Source: Bacillus sp. HMF5848 (GTDB lineage: Bacteria > Bacillota > Bacilli > Bacillales > HMF5848). Taken from it: DNA of 64,000 nucleotides. The stretch lies in NCBI RefSeq assembly GCF_003944835.1, contig NZ_RWIV01000001.1:2147501-2211500 (forward strand), written 5' to 3'. The notes below the pieces were generated by a model. It was not told the origin of the DNA and ran no database searches. It worked only from the letters and a program-made list of their open reading frames with translations. Positions 1-8,174 of this stretch are shown one piece after another (within the stretch, counting starts at the first letter, position 1; every line of letters starts with the position of its first letter). A program made the translations under genes and the position numbers.

Positions 1-1
1 G

Positions 2-490
2 ACTGGTAAGCAAGAAGGAGCAACCCTTGTTTGTGGTGGTGAATTAGCAACAGTGCCAGGATGTGAAGGCGGATACTTCATCCAGCCTACTATTTTTACG
101 AACGTGAAAAACTCTATGAAAATCGCCCAAGAAGAAATTTTCGGACCAGTTCTATCCGTCATCCGCTATTCTGAGTTAGATGAAGTAATAGAAATGGCGA
201 ATGACTCTATTTATGGTCTTGCAGCTGGTGTTTGGACGCGTGATGTTAATAAGGCTTATGCAGTAGTTCGTAAGCTACAAGCTGGAGTTGTGTGGATTAA
301 TGATTGGCATATGCTTCGTAATGATGCGCCATTCGGTGGTTATAAGCAAAGTGGTATTGGCCGTGAAATGGGCAAACATTCACTAGATTCCTACACACAA
401 CTAAAACATGTTCATACATCATTGGTACCAGAGTTACATAAGCGAACATACTATCAAATCTTGTTCTCAAATACGGATATGAATCAATAA
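2..490 (+). CDS. Aldehyde dehydrogenase, C-terminal part (5' truncated by window)
   Basis: The reading frame is open from base 2, so the gene begins before the window; about 162 C-terminal residues are visible. They contain the aldehyde dehydrogenase signature EEIFGPV (cofactor-binding Glu and Phe), the stretch ANDSIYGLAAGV and the closing GGYKQSGIGREMG typical of NAD(P)-dependent ALDHs. The catalytic Cys would lie upstream and is not seen. An iron-type alcohol dehydrogenase follows 88 bp downstream on the same strand, so the pair may oxidise an alcohol through its aldehyde to the acid. Pairing resembles gbsAB (choline to betaine), but the C-terminus is not clearly GbsA, so no symbol is given. 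Confidence 0.9.
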   Translation, partial: TGKQEGATLVCGGELATVPGCEGGYFIQPTIFTNVKNSMKIAQEEIFGPVLSVIRYSELDEVIEMANDSIYGLAAGVWTRDVNKAYAVVRKLQAGVVWINDWHMLRNDAPFGGYKQSGIGREMGKHSLDSYTQLKHVHTSLVPELHKRTYYQILFSNTDMNQ

Positions 491-578
491 TATACATTGA
501 TAGAAACTTAAAATAAGATTGTTTCAATCAAGTAGTAACTCTAACAACTATACTTAAAGTTAAAAAAGGAGTGAAAAC

Positions 579-1790
579 ATGCTAACAACAACCTTTTCAT
601 CTTTTATGCTAAGATCAGGGATTTATAGCGGGTCTAATACTCGTGCAATGATACCTGATTTATTCAGGGGATTAGGATCAAAACGTATAGTATTATTTAG
701 TGACCGCGGGCTAGAACAGGCAGGACTTGTAGCGAAAATAGCAGATATGTTTTCTTTAACACCTCATGGTACTGGCCCTGAACTAGTAGGAATATTTTTA
801 GATATTTCACAAGATGCCGAAAGCGCATGTGTAAATGAAGCTGCGAAGTATGCCCGTGAAGTAGGTGCAGATGGATTATTAGCAGTTGGAGGGGGAAGCG
901 TTTTAGATGCTGTCAAAGGCGTAAAATACTGTCTTCATAAAGGAATTACGGATATAAAAGAGGCTATTCCTGGAGGGTTTTTGTATGAGACATTTCCAGA
1001 AGCTCAATATATGGCAATCCCACATATCGCTGTTCCTACTACAGCTGGTACGGGTTCAGAGGTTTCACCTATCGCTGTTATTTATAACGAAGAAATACGG
1101 ATGAAGACAAATATTATTAACCCGTTCATAAGTGCGGACATGGCTATTCTCGATCCAGATTTAACAACTGAATTACCAGCTAATATTACAGCTTTTACGG
1201 GGTTTGATGCTCTAACTCATGCTGTTGAAGCTTTAGCATCCCCAAATGCAACACCTATGACGGATGCATTTGCCCTACAAGCTATTCGCTTAATTGACAA
1301 AAATTTACCGAAAGCCGTTGACAATGGCAAAGACATTGCTGCAAGGATGGAAATGCTTCAAGCTAGTTTAATGGGTATTACAGCCTTTAGTTTTGCTTTG
1401 AATGCTATTCCAGTTCATAACTTTGCCCATGCATATGGTGCTTTGTTCCGTATTCCACATGGTTTAGCCAATGCAGTATTTCTACCAGTTGTGATGGAAA
1501 TGCTACCTATTCTATATCTTCCTAAAGTAGAACAGTTTGCCGATGCATTCAATATAGATAAATCTGGTGCAGATCAAGAAGCATTATTGCAACGTGTTAT
1601 TGAGAAAATTCGAGTACTGCAGCATAAGGTTGGCTTACCAAGTGACTTCTCAAGCTTTTCAATTCCGGAAGAAGGATTAGAGGCAACTGTTACCGCAGTA
1701 TCATTAGACCCAGCTGCTGTGTCCTTTCCTATTCCACCAGAACTTATTCAAGCTGTTGGACAGAGAGTTGTACCGGTAGCAGTCAAATAA
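579..1790 (+). CDS. Iron-containing (type III) alcohol dehydrogenase
   Basis: 403 residues, the normal length of the family. The N-terminal half has the nucleotide-binding GGGS motif (AVGGGSVLDAVKG) and TTAGTGSEV. The C-terminal helical half carries metal ligands in GFDALTHAVEA (Asp and His), PVHNFAHAYG (His) and IPHG (His). The ATG follows AAAAAGGAGTG at good spacing. It probably oxidises a primary alcohol or reduces the aldehyde with NAD(H), working with the preceding aldehyde dehydrogenase. Substrate cannot be told from sequence; the choline dehydrogenase GbsB belongs to the same family and is one possibility. A shared hairpin terminator separates it from the convergent marR-type gene. Confidence 0.9.
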   Translation: MLTTTFSSFMLRSGIYSGSNTRAMIPDLFRGLGSKRIVLFSDRGLEQAGLVAKIADMFSLTPHGTGPELVGIFLDISQDAESACVNEAAKYAREVGADGLLAVGGGSVLDAVKGVKYCLHKGITDIKEAIPGGFLYETFPEAQYMAIPHIAVPTTAGTGSEVSPIAVIYNEEIRMKTNIINPFISADMAILDPDLTTELPANITAFTGFDALTHAVEALASPNATPMTDAFALQAIRLIDKNLPKAVDNGKDIAARMEMLQASLMGITAFSFALNAIPVHNFAHAYGALFRIPHGLANAVFLPVVMEMLPILYLPKVEQFADAFNIDKSGADQEALLQRVIEKIRVLQHKVGLPSDFSSFSIPEEGLEATVTAVSLDPAAVSFPIPPELIQAVGQRVVPVAVK

Positions 1791-1799
1791 ACTAGTAAG

Positions 1800-1841
1800 A
1801 AAAGCACCTGCTGCTCAAAAAATGAACTGCAGGTGCTTTTC
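1800..1841. terminator. Bidirectional intrinsic terminator
   Basis: Perfect 11-bp stem AAAGCACCTGC / GCAGGTGCTTT with A and T tracts on both sides, between the convergent alcohol dehydrogenase and MarR-family genes. Confidence 0.85.
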
Positions 1842-1869
1842 CTAATTTGTGTGTTAGAAGTTGTAACCC

Positions 1870-2301
1870 TTATAAGGCGTTTGATATGCCTATTTGTTTT
1901 AATAGAGTTATAAGAGTTTCTTTTTCTGAGTCACTTACAGAATTGAATATCTTATCAATTGCATCTTTATGCTTCGGAAAAATATCATCCATTAACTCTT
2001 TTCCAGGAGTTGTTATTACGGCATATGTTACACGACGATCTTTTGGACACGAACGTCGTTCTAGCAACCCTTTTTTTTCTAACTTATCAACGACATACGT
2101 AATACTACCACTCGCTAACAAAACTTTCTTACCAATCTGTTGTATTGGCTGCTCTCCTTTATGATATAAAAGCTCGAGAACAGCAAATTCTGTCGGATTC
2201 ATACAATATTGACGAATATCCGCTTCTATTTGATCAAACACAGAACGATATGACCTTGAAAGAACAATAAATAATTTTAATGATAGATCTTTAGAATTCA
2301 T
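1870..2301 (-). CDS. mhqR: MarR-family repressor, MhqR-like
   Basis: 143 residues with a MarR winged helix: NPTEFAVLELLYHKGEQP, then the recognition region LLASGSITYVVDKLEKKG and the wing RRSCPKDRRVTYAV. This closely resembles Bacillus MhqR, the repressor of quinone-detoxification genes. The ATG at 2301 is preferred over an upstream in-frame TTG (2310) because AAAGG lies 9-10 nt before the ATG but directly abuts the TTG. The gene has its own near-consensus promoter just after the mhqD-like stop codon, with an MhqR-type palindrome over the start site, so autoregulation is likely. The mhqE-D genes it should control lie immediately upstream. Confidence 0.85.
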   Translation of the reverse strand: MNSKDLSLKLFIVLSRSYRSVFDQIEADIRQYCMNPTEFAVLELLYHKGEQPIQQIGKKVLLASGSITYVVDKLEKKGLLERRSCPKDRRVTYAVITTPGKELMDDIFPKHKDAIDKIFNSVSDSEKETLITLLKQIGISNAL

Positions 2302-2314
2302 ACTTATCAACCTT

Positions 2315-2332
2315 TATCTTTGATTCAAGATA
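2315..2332. promoter_or_regulatory. MhqR-type operator in front of mhqR
   Basis: Imperfect palindrome TATCTTTGATTCAAGATA (7 of 9 positions symmetrical) lies just downstream of the -10 and overlaps the predicted transcription start. It shares ATTCAAGATA with the operator at 3997-4014. Confidence 0.7.
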
Positions 2333-2361
2333 ATTATATGGAATATAGCTATTTCTGTCAA
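2333..2361 (-). promoter_or_regulatory. Sigma-A promoter of mhqR-like gene
   Basis: On the minus strand TTGACA (2356-2361), a 17-bp spacer and TATAAT (2333-2338): a consensus vegetative promoter, beginning directly after the mhqD-like stop codon. Confidence 0.8.
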
Positions 2362-2973
2362 TTAACTATGAAAATTGTTGAGAAACCATTGTTTTGCAGC
2401 TTTTACTTCGTCTGTTGTTAATTGATGCCCACCTTCTATCCAATGTTCCGTAACGTTTGCATGATTTTCCGACAGATTAGAAATTAGCTTTTTTGTTTCT
2501 GTTGGAAGTATAAGTGGATCTTGTTTCCCTGCTGCAATGAATATAGGAGTGTTTTGTAAATCTACTGGTTGCTTGCTTTTATATGGCACCATTGCTTTAA
2601 ATAAAACCGCTCCTGCTAATGCATTTGTTTTCATATACATCAAACTAGCAGCGATATTAGCACCATTAGAGTAACCAATTGCAACAACATTATCGCGCTC
2701 GAATTCATATTTATTAGCTGCAATGTTTATAAAATTGTGTAACTCCTCTGTTCTCTCAAGCAAATCTGCTTCATCAAATACTCCTTCTGCAATTCTACGA
2801 AAAAACCGATTCATACCATTTTCGTTAACATTACCCCGTACACTTAAAACCGCGCTAGTTGGCGCTATTATATCAGCTAGTGGAAGTAAATCATGTTCAT
2901 CTCCTCCAGTACCATGTAATAATAAAAGTGTTGGCTCTGCTTTACTAGTCCCCTCTTTAAATATATGGTGCAT
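2362..2973 (-). CDS. mhqD: Carboxylesterase/phospholipase-family hydrolase, MhqD-like
   Basis: 203-residue alpha/beta hydrolase. The nucleophile elbow is GYSNG (Ser), the acid is in AAGKQDPL and the His in GGHQLT; LLLHGTGGDEHD near the N-terminus forms the oxyanion region. This matches MhqD (YodD) of B. subtilis, which sits beside a ring-cleaving dioxygenase in the methylhydroquinone-stress regulon. The gene starts 18 nt after the dioxygenase stop codon and is probably co-transcribed with it. The natural substrate is not known. The assignment to the family is firm; the MhqD orthology rests on neighbours and the nearby MhqR-type operators. Confidence 0.85.
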   Translation of the reverse strand: MHHIFKEGTSKAEPTLLLLHGTGGDEHDLLPLADIIAPTSAVLSVRGNVNENGMNRFFRRIAEGVFDEADLLERTEELHNFINIAANKYEFERDNVVAIGYSNGANIAASLMYMKTNALAGAVLFKAMVPYKSKQPVDLQNTPIFIAAGKQDPLILPTETKKLISNLSENHANVTEHWIEGGHQLTTDEVKAAKQWFLNNFHS

Positions 2974-2991
2974 CCTTTTCAGACCTTTCTT

Positions 2992-3975
2992 TTATTCTTT
3001 TTTTGTGTTTAAAGGCTTTAAATGAGCTTCAATGGTTTTTCGTTGATGCTCCAAGTAAGGAGGCAATGATAATGTTTCGCCTAACTGCTCGAAGGATTCA
3101 TCCCCTTCAAAACCTGGTCCATCTGTTGCAAGCTCAAATAAAATGCCGTTAGCTTCACGAAAATATAATGATTTAAAATAATAACGTTCTACGAATCCTG
3201 AATTTGGTATTCGCAAGTTAGTTAAATATTCAGCCCAGCGGCGAAGCTCACTTTCATCTTCTACACGAAACGCGACATGATGTACACTACCACGCCCCGG
3301 TCTTTCAATAGGAAGATCTGTACGCTCTTCGACAAAAACTTCTGCACCTGTACCCCCTTCTCCTGTTTCAAACACAACGATGTTTTTTTGTGATGTTACA
3401 ATAGGAGATAATTCACGTACTTTTCTATACCCTAATACATCGGTTAATATTTTTGCAGTTGTTTCTAATTTTGATACCGTTAGTATAATGGGGCCTAATC
3501 CATAAATGGCATATTTGACAGGAACTGTGCTTTTGCTCCAAGGTACCCCTCCTGTTACCCCTTTATTGTTTTCATCTGATACGAGGATAAGCCTTTGTCC
3601 TTCAGGGTCACGGAACGCCAATGTAGCTCGGCCTGACCAATGTTCTATTCCGTCATTTTCTACTTTGTGTTCATTTAATCTACCTTCCCAGTAATTTAAA
3701 GCTTCATCTGTTGGCACTCTAAGTGATGTTGCTGAAATACTGTTTTTACCATAATACGTGTGTCCTGCATTTGGGATTTCAAAAAAAGTTAAATCTGTTC
3801 CTGGATTGCCCTTTTCATCTGCATAAAATAAATGATAAACAGAAGTGTCATCTTGATTAACAGTTTTTTTAACTAATCGTAGCCCTAGTATTTCAGTATA
3901 AAAGGAATAATTATTTTGTGCATTAGCTGTTAATGCTGAAACGTGGTGTAACCCCTTTAAAGGTTTTAAATCCAT
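2992..3975 (-). CDS. mhqE: Ring-cleaving dioxygenase (VOC/glyoxalase fold), MhqE/MhqO-like
   Basis: 327 residues built from two vicinal-oxygen-chelate modules: LKGLHHVSALTANAQNN at the start and GSVHHVAFRVEDESELRRW in the second half, with likely Fe(II) ligands in HHVSAL, HHVAF and the Glu of ILFELATDGPG. The family is linked to thiol-dependent quinone and catechol detoxification in Bacillus. The ATG at 3975 is chosen over a GTG at 3984 because the ribosome site AAAGGGTGA overlaps the GTG and stands about 6 nt before the ATG. First gene of an operon with the MhqD-like hydrolase, preceded by a strong promoter with an MhqR-type operator. Confidence 0.85.
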   Translation of the reverse strand: MDLKPLKGLHHVSALTANAQNNYSFYTEILGLRLVKKTVNQDDTSVYHLFYADEKGNPGTDLTFFEIPNAGHTYYGKNSISATSLRVPTDEALNYWEGRLNEHKVENDGIEHWSGRATLAFRDPEGQRLILVSDENNKGVTGGVPWSKSTVPVKYAIYGLGPIILTVSKLETTAKILTDVLGYRKVRELSPIVTSQKNIVVFETGEGGTGAEVFVEERTDLPIERPGRGSVHHVAFRVEDESELRRWAEYLTNLRIPNSGFVERYYFKSLYFREANGILFELATDGPGFEGDESFEQLGETLSLPPYLEHQRKTIEAHLKPLNTKKE

Positions 3976-3996
3976 ATATATCACCCTTTATTAAAA

Positions 3997-4014
3997 TATC
4001 TCGAATTCAAGATA
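3997..4014. promoter_or_regulatory. MhqR-type operator of the mhqED-like operon
   Basis: TATCTCGAATTCAAGATA, symmetrical at 8 of 9 positions, covers the predicted start site. Known MhqR sites in B. subtilis are palindromes of this kind (recalled, not searched). Confidence 0.75.
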
Positions 4015-4015
4015 A

Positions 4016-4044
4016 ATAATACTCTATAAAAGTTACTATGTCAA
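4016..4044 (-). promoter_or_regulatory. Sigma-A promoter of the mhqED-like operon
   Basis: Minus strand TTGACA (4039-4044), 17-bp spacer, TATTAT (4016-4021). The spacing and the position relative to the operator are the same as at the mhqR-like promoter. Confidence 0.8.
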
Positions 4045-4278
4045 AAATTGAGATTTATAAGGTATTGCATACCCTTAATAATTGTTCTTAACAATTTAAA
4101 GAGCATGAGCTTTGTCTCATCCTTAAGCTTGCAAATACTCATTTGAACCGTTCAGGTCCTACACCATTTACTTAAAAATATAGCCTAAATATAATATGGA
4201 TTTTAATGGTCTTAATGGAAAGAAAAAATAACAGGCTAATACTTGATGGCATGATACAATGCCCTTGAGGTGAATTCA
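4045..4278. other. Intergenic region upstream of the metalloprotease
   Basis: Between the divergent mhqE-like and protease genes, beyond the mhqE promoter. No further gene, clear operator or terminator was seen. AGGTGA at 4268-4273 is the protease ribosome site. Confidence 0.6.
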
Positions 4279-5235
4279 TTGATTCGTAACTTAATAGTTT
4301 TTATGAGTATTTTGGTTGTTTTACCTATTCTAGCAAGCTTTGATGAAATTATATCGGAGCAAAATTATTATGCCATTTTCAGGTCACCAGAAGGTATTGT
4401 GTTCGCTAGCTATGTAGAGCAATGGGACGAGTCAATGCTTAAAGAACTCTACTCTATATTGAAGAAAAATAAGCACGGCGAGGAAATCTTACTTCTGCAA
4501 GAAGTAACTGTAAAAGGCGAAAACAATCAAGCTTATGGTGTTTATAACGCCCTCAAGAGCACCATCACATTATTTAATGGGCATAAAATTACAAACCCTT
4601 TACAGTATCGTGATACTCTTGCCCATGAATACGGTCATCATTTTGCATATTATTATTTTAAAAATCATCATCTCCCTAATTCAGAATACGTGAAATTAAG
4701 AGGCTTAAAAAATACGGCAGTCCGTTTTGATGCGTTTTGGAATTATAAAAACAGAAATCATATGTGGTACGTTCAGGAAATTATGGCAGATGACTATGTC
4801 TTACTCTATGGGGCAACAGAAAGCTTGAATCTAGAGGATGTGTATAATAATGAGGCGTTTTACATTAAATCTAGCCATGAAAATAAATATATTGCGAATG
4901 TTCTAGAGAATGAAAAATTACATCAATATTTTGAAGATCGTACAGGTCTTACAGTTGAATCAAGTCGTACTACCAAGATACCAGTACTAAAGCATATATC
5001 TCAAGATGGACTTATATTCTCGATAACTTCTAAACCGCATTCTGTAGCTTACAAAATAATTCTACAAGATAGGGCTGGTCAAACTGTCAATGAACTTTTA
5101 CAAGTAGTTCAAAATCAAGATACACTAAAGTTTTTTGAGTATACAGACGATAACGTATCTCAATATTTCTTTGAAGTAGTGGACTTACAAACGTCAATCG
5201 GATTTCAAACAATCCCTCAAGTGATAAAGCGTTAA
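4279..5235 (+). CDS. Membrane-anchored HEXXH zinc metalloprotease, unknown substrate
   Basis: 318 residues. One N-terminal hydrophobic segment (LIVFMSILVVLPILASF) acts as a signal or anchor. The zinc site is LAHEYGHHFAYYYF (HEYGH), and EIMADD about 60 residues later is a good candidate for the third ligand, as in gluzincins. The C-terminal 90 residues form a predicted beta-rich extracellular domain. A GTG at 4270 overlaps the AGGTGA ribosome site, so the TTG at 4279 is taken as start. No close named family is recognised. It stands alone, followed by a terminator. Confidence 0.75.
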   Translation: MIRNLIVFMSILVVLPILASFDEIISEQNYYAIFRSPEGIVFASYVEQWDESMLKELYSILKKNKHGEEILLLQEVTVKGENNQAYGVYNALKSTITLFNGHKITNPLQYRDTLAHEYGHHFAYYYFKNHHLPNSEYVKLRGLKNTAVRFDAFWNYKNRNHMWYVQEIMADDYVLLYGATESLNLEDVYNNEAFYIKSSHENKYIANVLENEKLHQYFEDRTGLTVESSRTTKIPVLKHISQDGLIFSITSKPHSVAYKIILQDRAGQTVNELLQVVQNQDTLKFFEYTDDNVSQYFFEVVDLQTSIGFQTIPQVIKR

Positions 5236-5263
5236 TCTCTATGTAATGTAAACTGTCAAACAA

Positions 5264-5300
5264 GACACCGCTTCCTATTCTTATGGAGCGGTGTTTATTT
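5264..5300 (+). terminator. Intrinsic terminator after the metalloprotease
   Basis: Stem ACACCGCT / AGCGGTGT, extended by TTCC/GGA, followed by TTTATTT. Confidence 0.8.
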
Positions 5301-5613
5301 CAGTTGAAAATCTCTTGCCTGTTTTTAAAATATTGAGAGGTTAGCACTTAGTTCATTATAGTTTTCTTTTTATACACACATAAGTATTTTGATTGCAGCT
5401 ATCAATGACTTTATTGTAGCTCAAATACGTTGTTTTTAATCTAGTTTACATAATTATATTATTTATTATTTAAATGCTATGAGTTTACTTGTATTATGAC
5501 AATTGTAAAAAATATACCATATATCAAAGTCTCTGTCATTTAGCACTTTATATGAGTTGAAATAACAATTTTAGGGAATATTTATAGGTGAAAAATTTAT
5601 TTGAGGTGATGGT
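5301..5613. other. Gene-free AT-rich stretch
   Basis: Very AT-rich leader before the CAP-domain lipoprotein gene. No conserved element was recognised apart from the ribosome site GAGGTGATGG at its end. Confidence 0.5.
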
Positions 5614-6243
5614 ATGAAACATGTTATTATCCATGCGTTTTTTGCAGTATTGTTAATAGGTTGTGCAGCTCAGGAACAATTTGATAACGATAGTCACATT
5701 ACTTATACAAAAAACGGAAAAACATCTGGAGAACAATTTGTTGAATCTAATATTAGTCAAAAATCAAAGCGATATAGAGGAGAAAAATTGCAAGTGGGAG
5801 ATCTAAATCCAAACACGAATTCATTAGCACAGGTATTGCCGACAAAGGCAACGAACGAGGCTACATCAGATTCATTGGTACAACAAGCTATACAGCTAAC
5901 GAACCAGTATAGAGCAGAACATGGATTACAACCGTTACAAAATGATTTGCAAGTAATTAACGTTGCACAACAAAAAGCTGAAGATATGCAAGCTAACGGC
6001 TATTTTTCTCATACGAGCCCTACCTTTGGTACGCCTTTTGAAATGCTACAAGCCTTTGATGTCTCTTTTAGATCAGGGGGAGAAAATATTGCAAAAGGGC
6101 AACGAACTGCTGAGCAAGTTGTGAATGATTGGATGAACAGCCCTTCTCATCGTGCTAATATTCTTAATGAAACTTTCACTAACATTGGAATTGGTCATAC
6201 GCCTGAAGAAGATTACTGGGTACAACTTTTTATCAAAAAGTAA
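5614..6243 (+). CDS. ykwD: CAP-domain (SCP/PR1) lipoprotein, YkwD-like
   Basis: 209 residues. A short signal peptide ends in the lipobox LLIGC (Cys at about residue 17), so the protein is lipidated and faces outward. A linker of about 70 residues leads into a CAP domain: LTNQYRAEHGLQPL, AQQKAEDMQANGYFSHTSP, GENIAKGQ and WMNSPSHRANIL, ending in WVQLFIKK. The two His residues of FSHTSP and SPSHRAN are the usual cation-binding pair. Bacillus YkwD has this architecture; its molecular role is unsettled. The start is well supported by GAGGTGATGG. Confidence 0.85.
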   Translation: MKHVIIHAFFAVLLIGCAAQEQFDNDSHITYTKNGKTSGEQFVESNISQKSKRYRGEKLQVGDLNPNTNSLAQVLPTKATNEATSDSLVQQAIQLTNQYRAEHGLQPLQNDLQVINVAQQKAEDMQANGYFSHTSPTFGTPFEMLQAFDVSFRSGGENIAKGQRTAEQVVNDWMNSPSHRANILNETFTNIGIGHTPEEDYWVQLFIKK

Positions 6244-6300
6244 AAAGTACCAACTTAAATAGGCTTTACTTTACATTATTAGCATGATACTCTATATCAC

Positions 6301-6375
6301 AAGCAGCACTTCTTCCGACATTCGCTTGTTGCGGGACACTTAACCACTGTACGGACGGAAGAAGGCTGCTTTTCC
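6301..6375. terminator. Long bidirectional terminator hairpin
   Basis: AAGCAGC-CTTCTTCCG (6301-6317) pairs with CGGAAGAAG-GCTGCTT (6356-6371), about 16 bp with one bulge and a loop of about 38 nt. It lies between the convergent ykwD-like and exporter genes. Confidence 0.75.
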
Positions 6376-6383
6376 TATGTCTT

Positions 6384-7763
6384 CTAAGATTCCTTACCCT
6401 CATTTCTCTTATTCCAAACACGATATCTAATAAAGGTTACCAGTGAACATGTTATTAATATCAATAATATTATAAACATATTCCGAAACGTTGTGGTCTT
6501 CGATAAACCTTCTTGTATAGTCAATAATAATCCTGTTAATGTGACACCTAATGCACCACCAAAAAACTGTAAAAGTTGAAGCATACCCATCCCCGCTCCT
6601 ATCATTGAAGAAGGCAGTAATCTTGTTGCTTCATTGCTTATGCTAGATGTTAGTGCTGAGAAGCCAAGACTCATAAACATGTAACTTAGCATAATAAAAT
6701 AAGGCGATAGACTAGCTAATAAAGCAAACACTAACAATGAAGTTGTTATAGATGCATGGCCAAAAACTATGAGTGGTTCATTCCCCCATTTATCTATAAG
6801 CCGTCCAACTAATTGTGCTGCCAAAGCAGATAAGATGGCCCCGGGGAAAATTATCAGACCTATATAAGCTGGCTCTTTCTGAAAAACAGTCGCTAACATT
6901 AAGGGCATAATAAACAATGTCGAAAAATGAATTATAAATACAAAATGTGCCATTAGAGCAATCTTTCGGTATTGAGATGAACGTAATAACGCAGGTTGTA
7001 AAAAAGGACTTTGCGTTTTGTGAATATGCCTCCATAATACTACAAGGGACGTAACTGCCACGAAACATAACCACAACCAAAATGTACTTAATAACAAAAG
7101 TAATGAAGTCACTGAAATACCAACAAGTAAAGCTCCCCTGTAATCAAATGTAATAGGCTTTTGTGGTTCTATAGGTAACCACTTTAAGAAAAATGGTAAA
7201 AGAAATAATACAATTCCTGTTACTACGAACAAATAGTTCCAACCAAGAAACTGTGTAATACTCCCACCAACTACAGGTCCAAGTCCAAAACCTAATGAAG
7301 CTGCAGATGATATAAATGACATAGCCTTACCACGACGTAATAATGGGATGTATTTTCCTGCTAATACCATAGCTAATCCTGGCACAGCACCCGCACCAGC
7401 AGCCTGTAATAATCTAGAAACAAGTAATAAAATGAACGAATTTGATATATATCCTAAAACAGAAGCTAAGCCTAACAGTCCGAGACCAGATAGAAGTAAT
7501 TTAGATATCGGTACAAAATCAGACAAACGACTATACGTCAACGTAGCGATTGCAAATATAATAGAATATCCAGATACAATCCATGCTGCAGATGACGATG
7601 ACAGTACTAATTGGTCTATTACAGAAGGAAGCGCCACGTTAAACATTGTCGTATTCATTACAACTAACCATACAGCTAAGCTCCAAAGGAGAATTATTTT
7701 ATTTTCATGCTCTAATGTTTGAGAAGGTATCTCTATATGTTTATCGGCCGTGACACTAGTCAT
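6384..7763 (-). CDS. MFS drug-export family protein, DHA2 type (14 TM)
   Basis: 459 residues, mostly hydrophobic. Signature features of DHA2 (TetA(L)-type) antiporters are visible: MNTTMFNVALPSV in TM1, the loop YSRLSDFVPISK, RLLQAAGAGAVPGLAMVLA, and motif C-like GLGPVVGGSITQFLGW. The ATG at 7763 is preferred over a GTG at 7778 because GGGAGGGG stands 6 nt before it. The family exports drugs or cations by proton exchange; the substrate here is not predictable. Confidence 0.85.
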   Translation of the reverse strand: MTSVTADKHIEIPSQTLEHENKIILLWSLAVWLVVMNTTMFNVALPSVIDQLVLSSSSAAWIVSGYSIIFAIATLTYSRLSDFVPISKLLLSGLGLLGLASVLGYISNSFILLLVSRLLQAAGAGAVPGLAMVLAGKYIPLLRRGKAMSFISSAASLGFGLGPVVGGSITQFLGWNYLFVVTGIVLFLLPFFLKWLPIEPQKPITFDYRGALLVGISVTSLLLLLSTFWLWLCFVAVTSLVVLWRHIHKTQSPFLQPALLRSSQYRKIALMAHFVFIIHFSTLFIMPLMLATVFQKEPAYIGLIIFPGAILSALAAQLVGRLIDKWGNEPLIVFGHASITTSLLVFALLASLSPYFIMLSYMFMSLGFSALTSSISNEATRLLPSSMIGAGMGMLQLLQFFGGALGVTLTGLLLTIQEGLSKTTTFRNMFIILLILITCSLVTFIRYRVWNKRNEGKES

Positions 7764-7852
7764 CGTGTCCCCTCCCACTATTTATTCATATAATTAATAT
7801 ATTTCGCAACTCTAATATATAACACTAGAGTAGTAAATGAGATGATATATGC

Positions 7853-7897
7853 TCAAAAAAAGAAAAAAGCATACCCAGAATAAAATGGTATGCTTTG
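7853..7897 (-). terminator. Intrinsic terminator of the small basic protein gene
   Basis: AAAGCATACC / GGTATGCTTT stem with a long T tract on the minus strand. Confidence 0.8.
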
Positions 7898-7908
7898 AAT
7901 TATATATG

Positions 7909-8091
7909 TTAGTGCATGCCGCCCCATTCCCCTTGATTTTTAGAGGCTTTTTCTTTTTTTGCTTTTGCTTTTTTCTGTCGATTTGCGTCAGCACTTCCAA
8001 ATTCATGAGAAAACTCAGAATCTGTTTGACTTGAGTCAAATCCCTTTTTGTTTTTTTGTTGTGGATCATTCTTCTTCGTTCGCTTTGCCAT
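7909..8091 (-). CDS. Small Lys-rich protein, possible gamma-SASP-like spore protein
   Basis: 60 residues, strongly basic (MAKRTKKNDPQQKNKKG start), central SEFSHEFGSADANRQKKAK and a GEWGGMH tail. The central segment is reminiscent of gamma-type small acid-soluble spore proteins (EFxxEFxxxxxxQxxKxQ), but the match is loose. It is a monocistronic unit with its own terminator. No membrane or metal motif. Function unproven. Confidence 0.65.
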   Translation of the reverse strand: MAKRTKKNDPQQKNKKGFDSSQTDSEFSHEFGSADANRQKKAKAKKEKASKNQGEWGGMH

Positions 8092-8174
8092 TTATAATAG
8101 CATTCCTTTCTAATTAAGAAATTTCACATCAGTTTAAGTTTGTTTCAAGATGTAAAATTTTATCCTAGAAAAAA

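Noticed and set aside
2-1790. gbsAB (choline to glycine betaine) operon
   Set aside because: Order ALDH then iron-ADH fits, but the visible ALDH C-terminus is not specifically GbsA-like and no gbsR or opu gene is seen. Kept as generic enzymes.
6790-7080. 96-residue minus-strand ORF within the 14-TM exporter gene
   Set aside because: Out-of-frame shadow of a long, motif-bearing gene on the same strand, with no ribosome site.
7812-8069. Longer minus-strand ORF overlapping the 60-residue basic protein
   Set aside because: Different frame from the gene with the good start and terminator; Lys/Phe homopolymers come from the T-rich terminator region.
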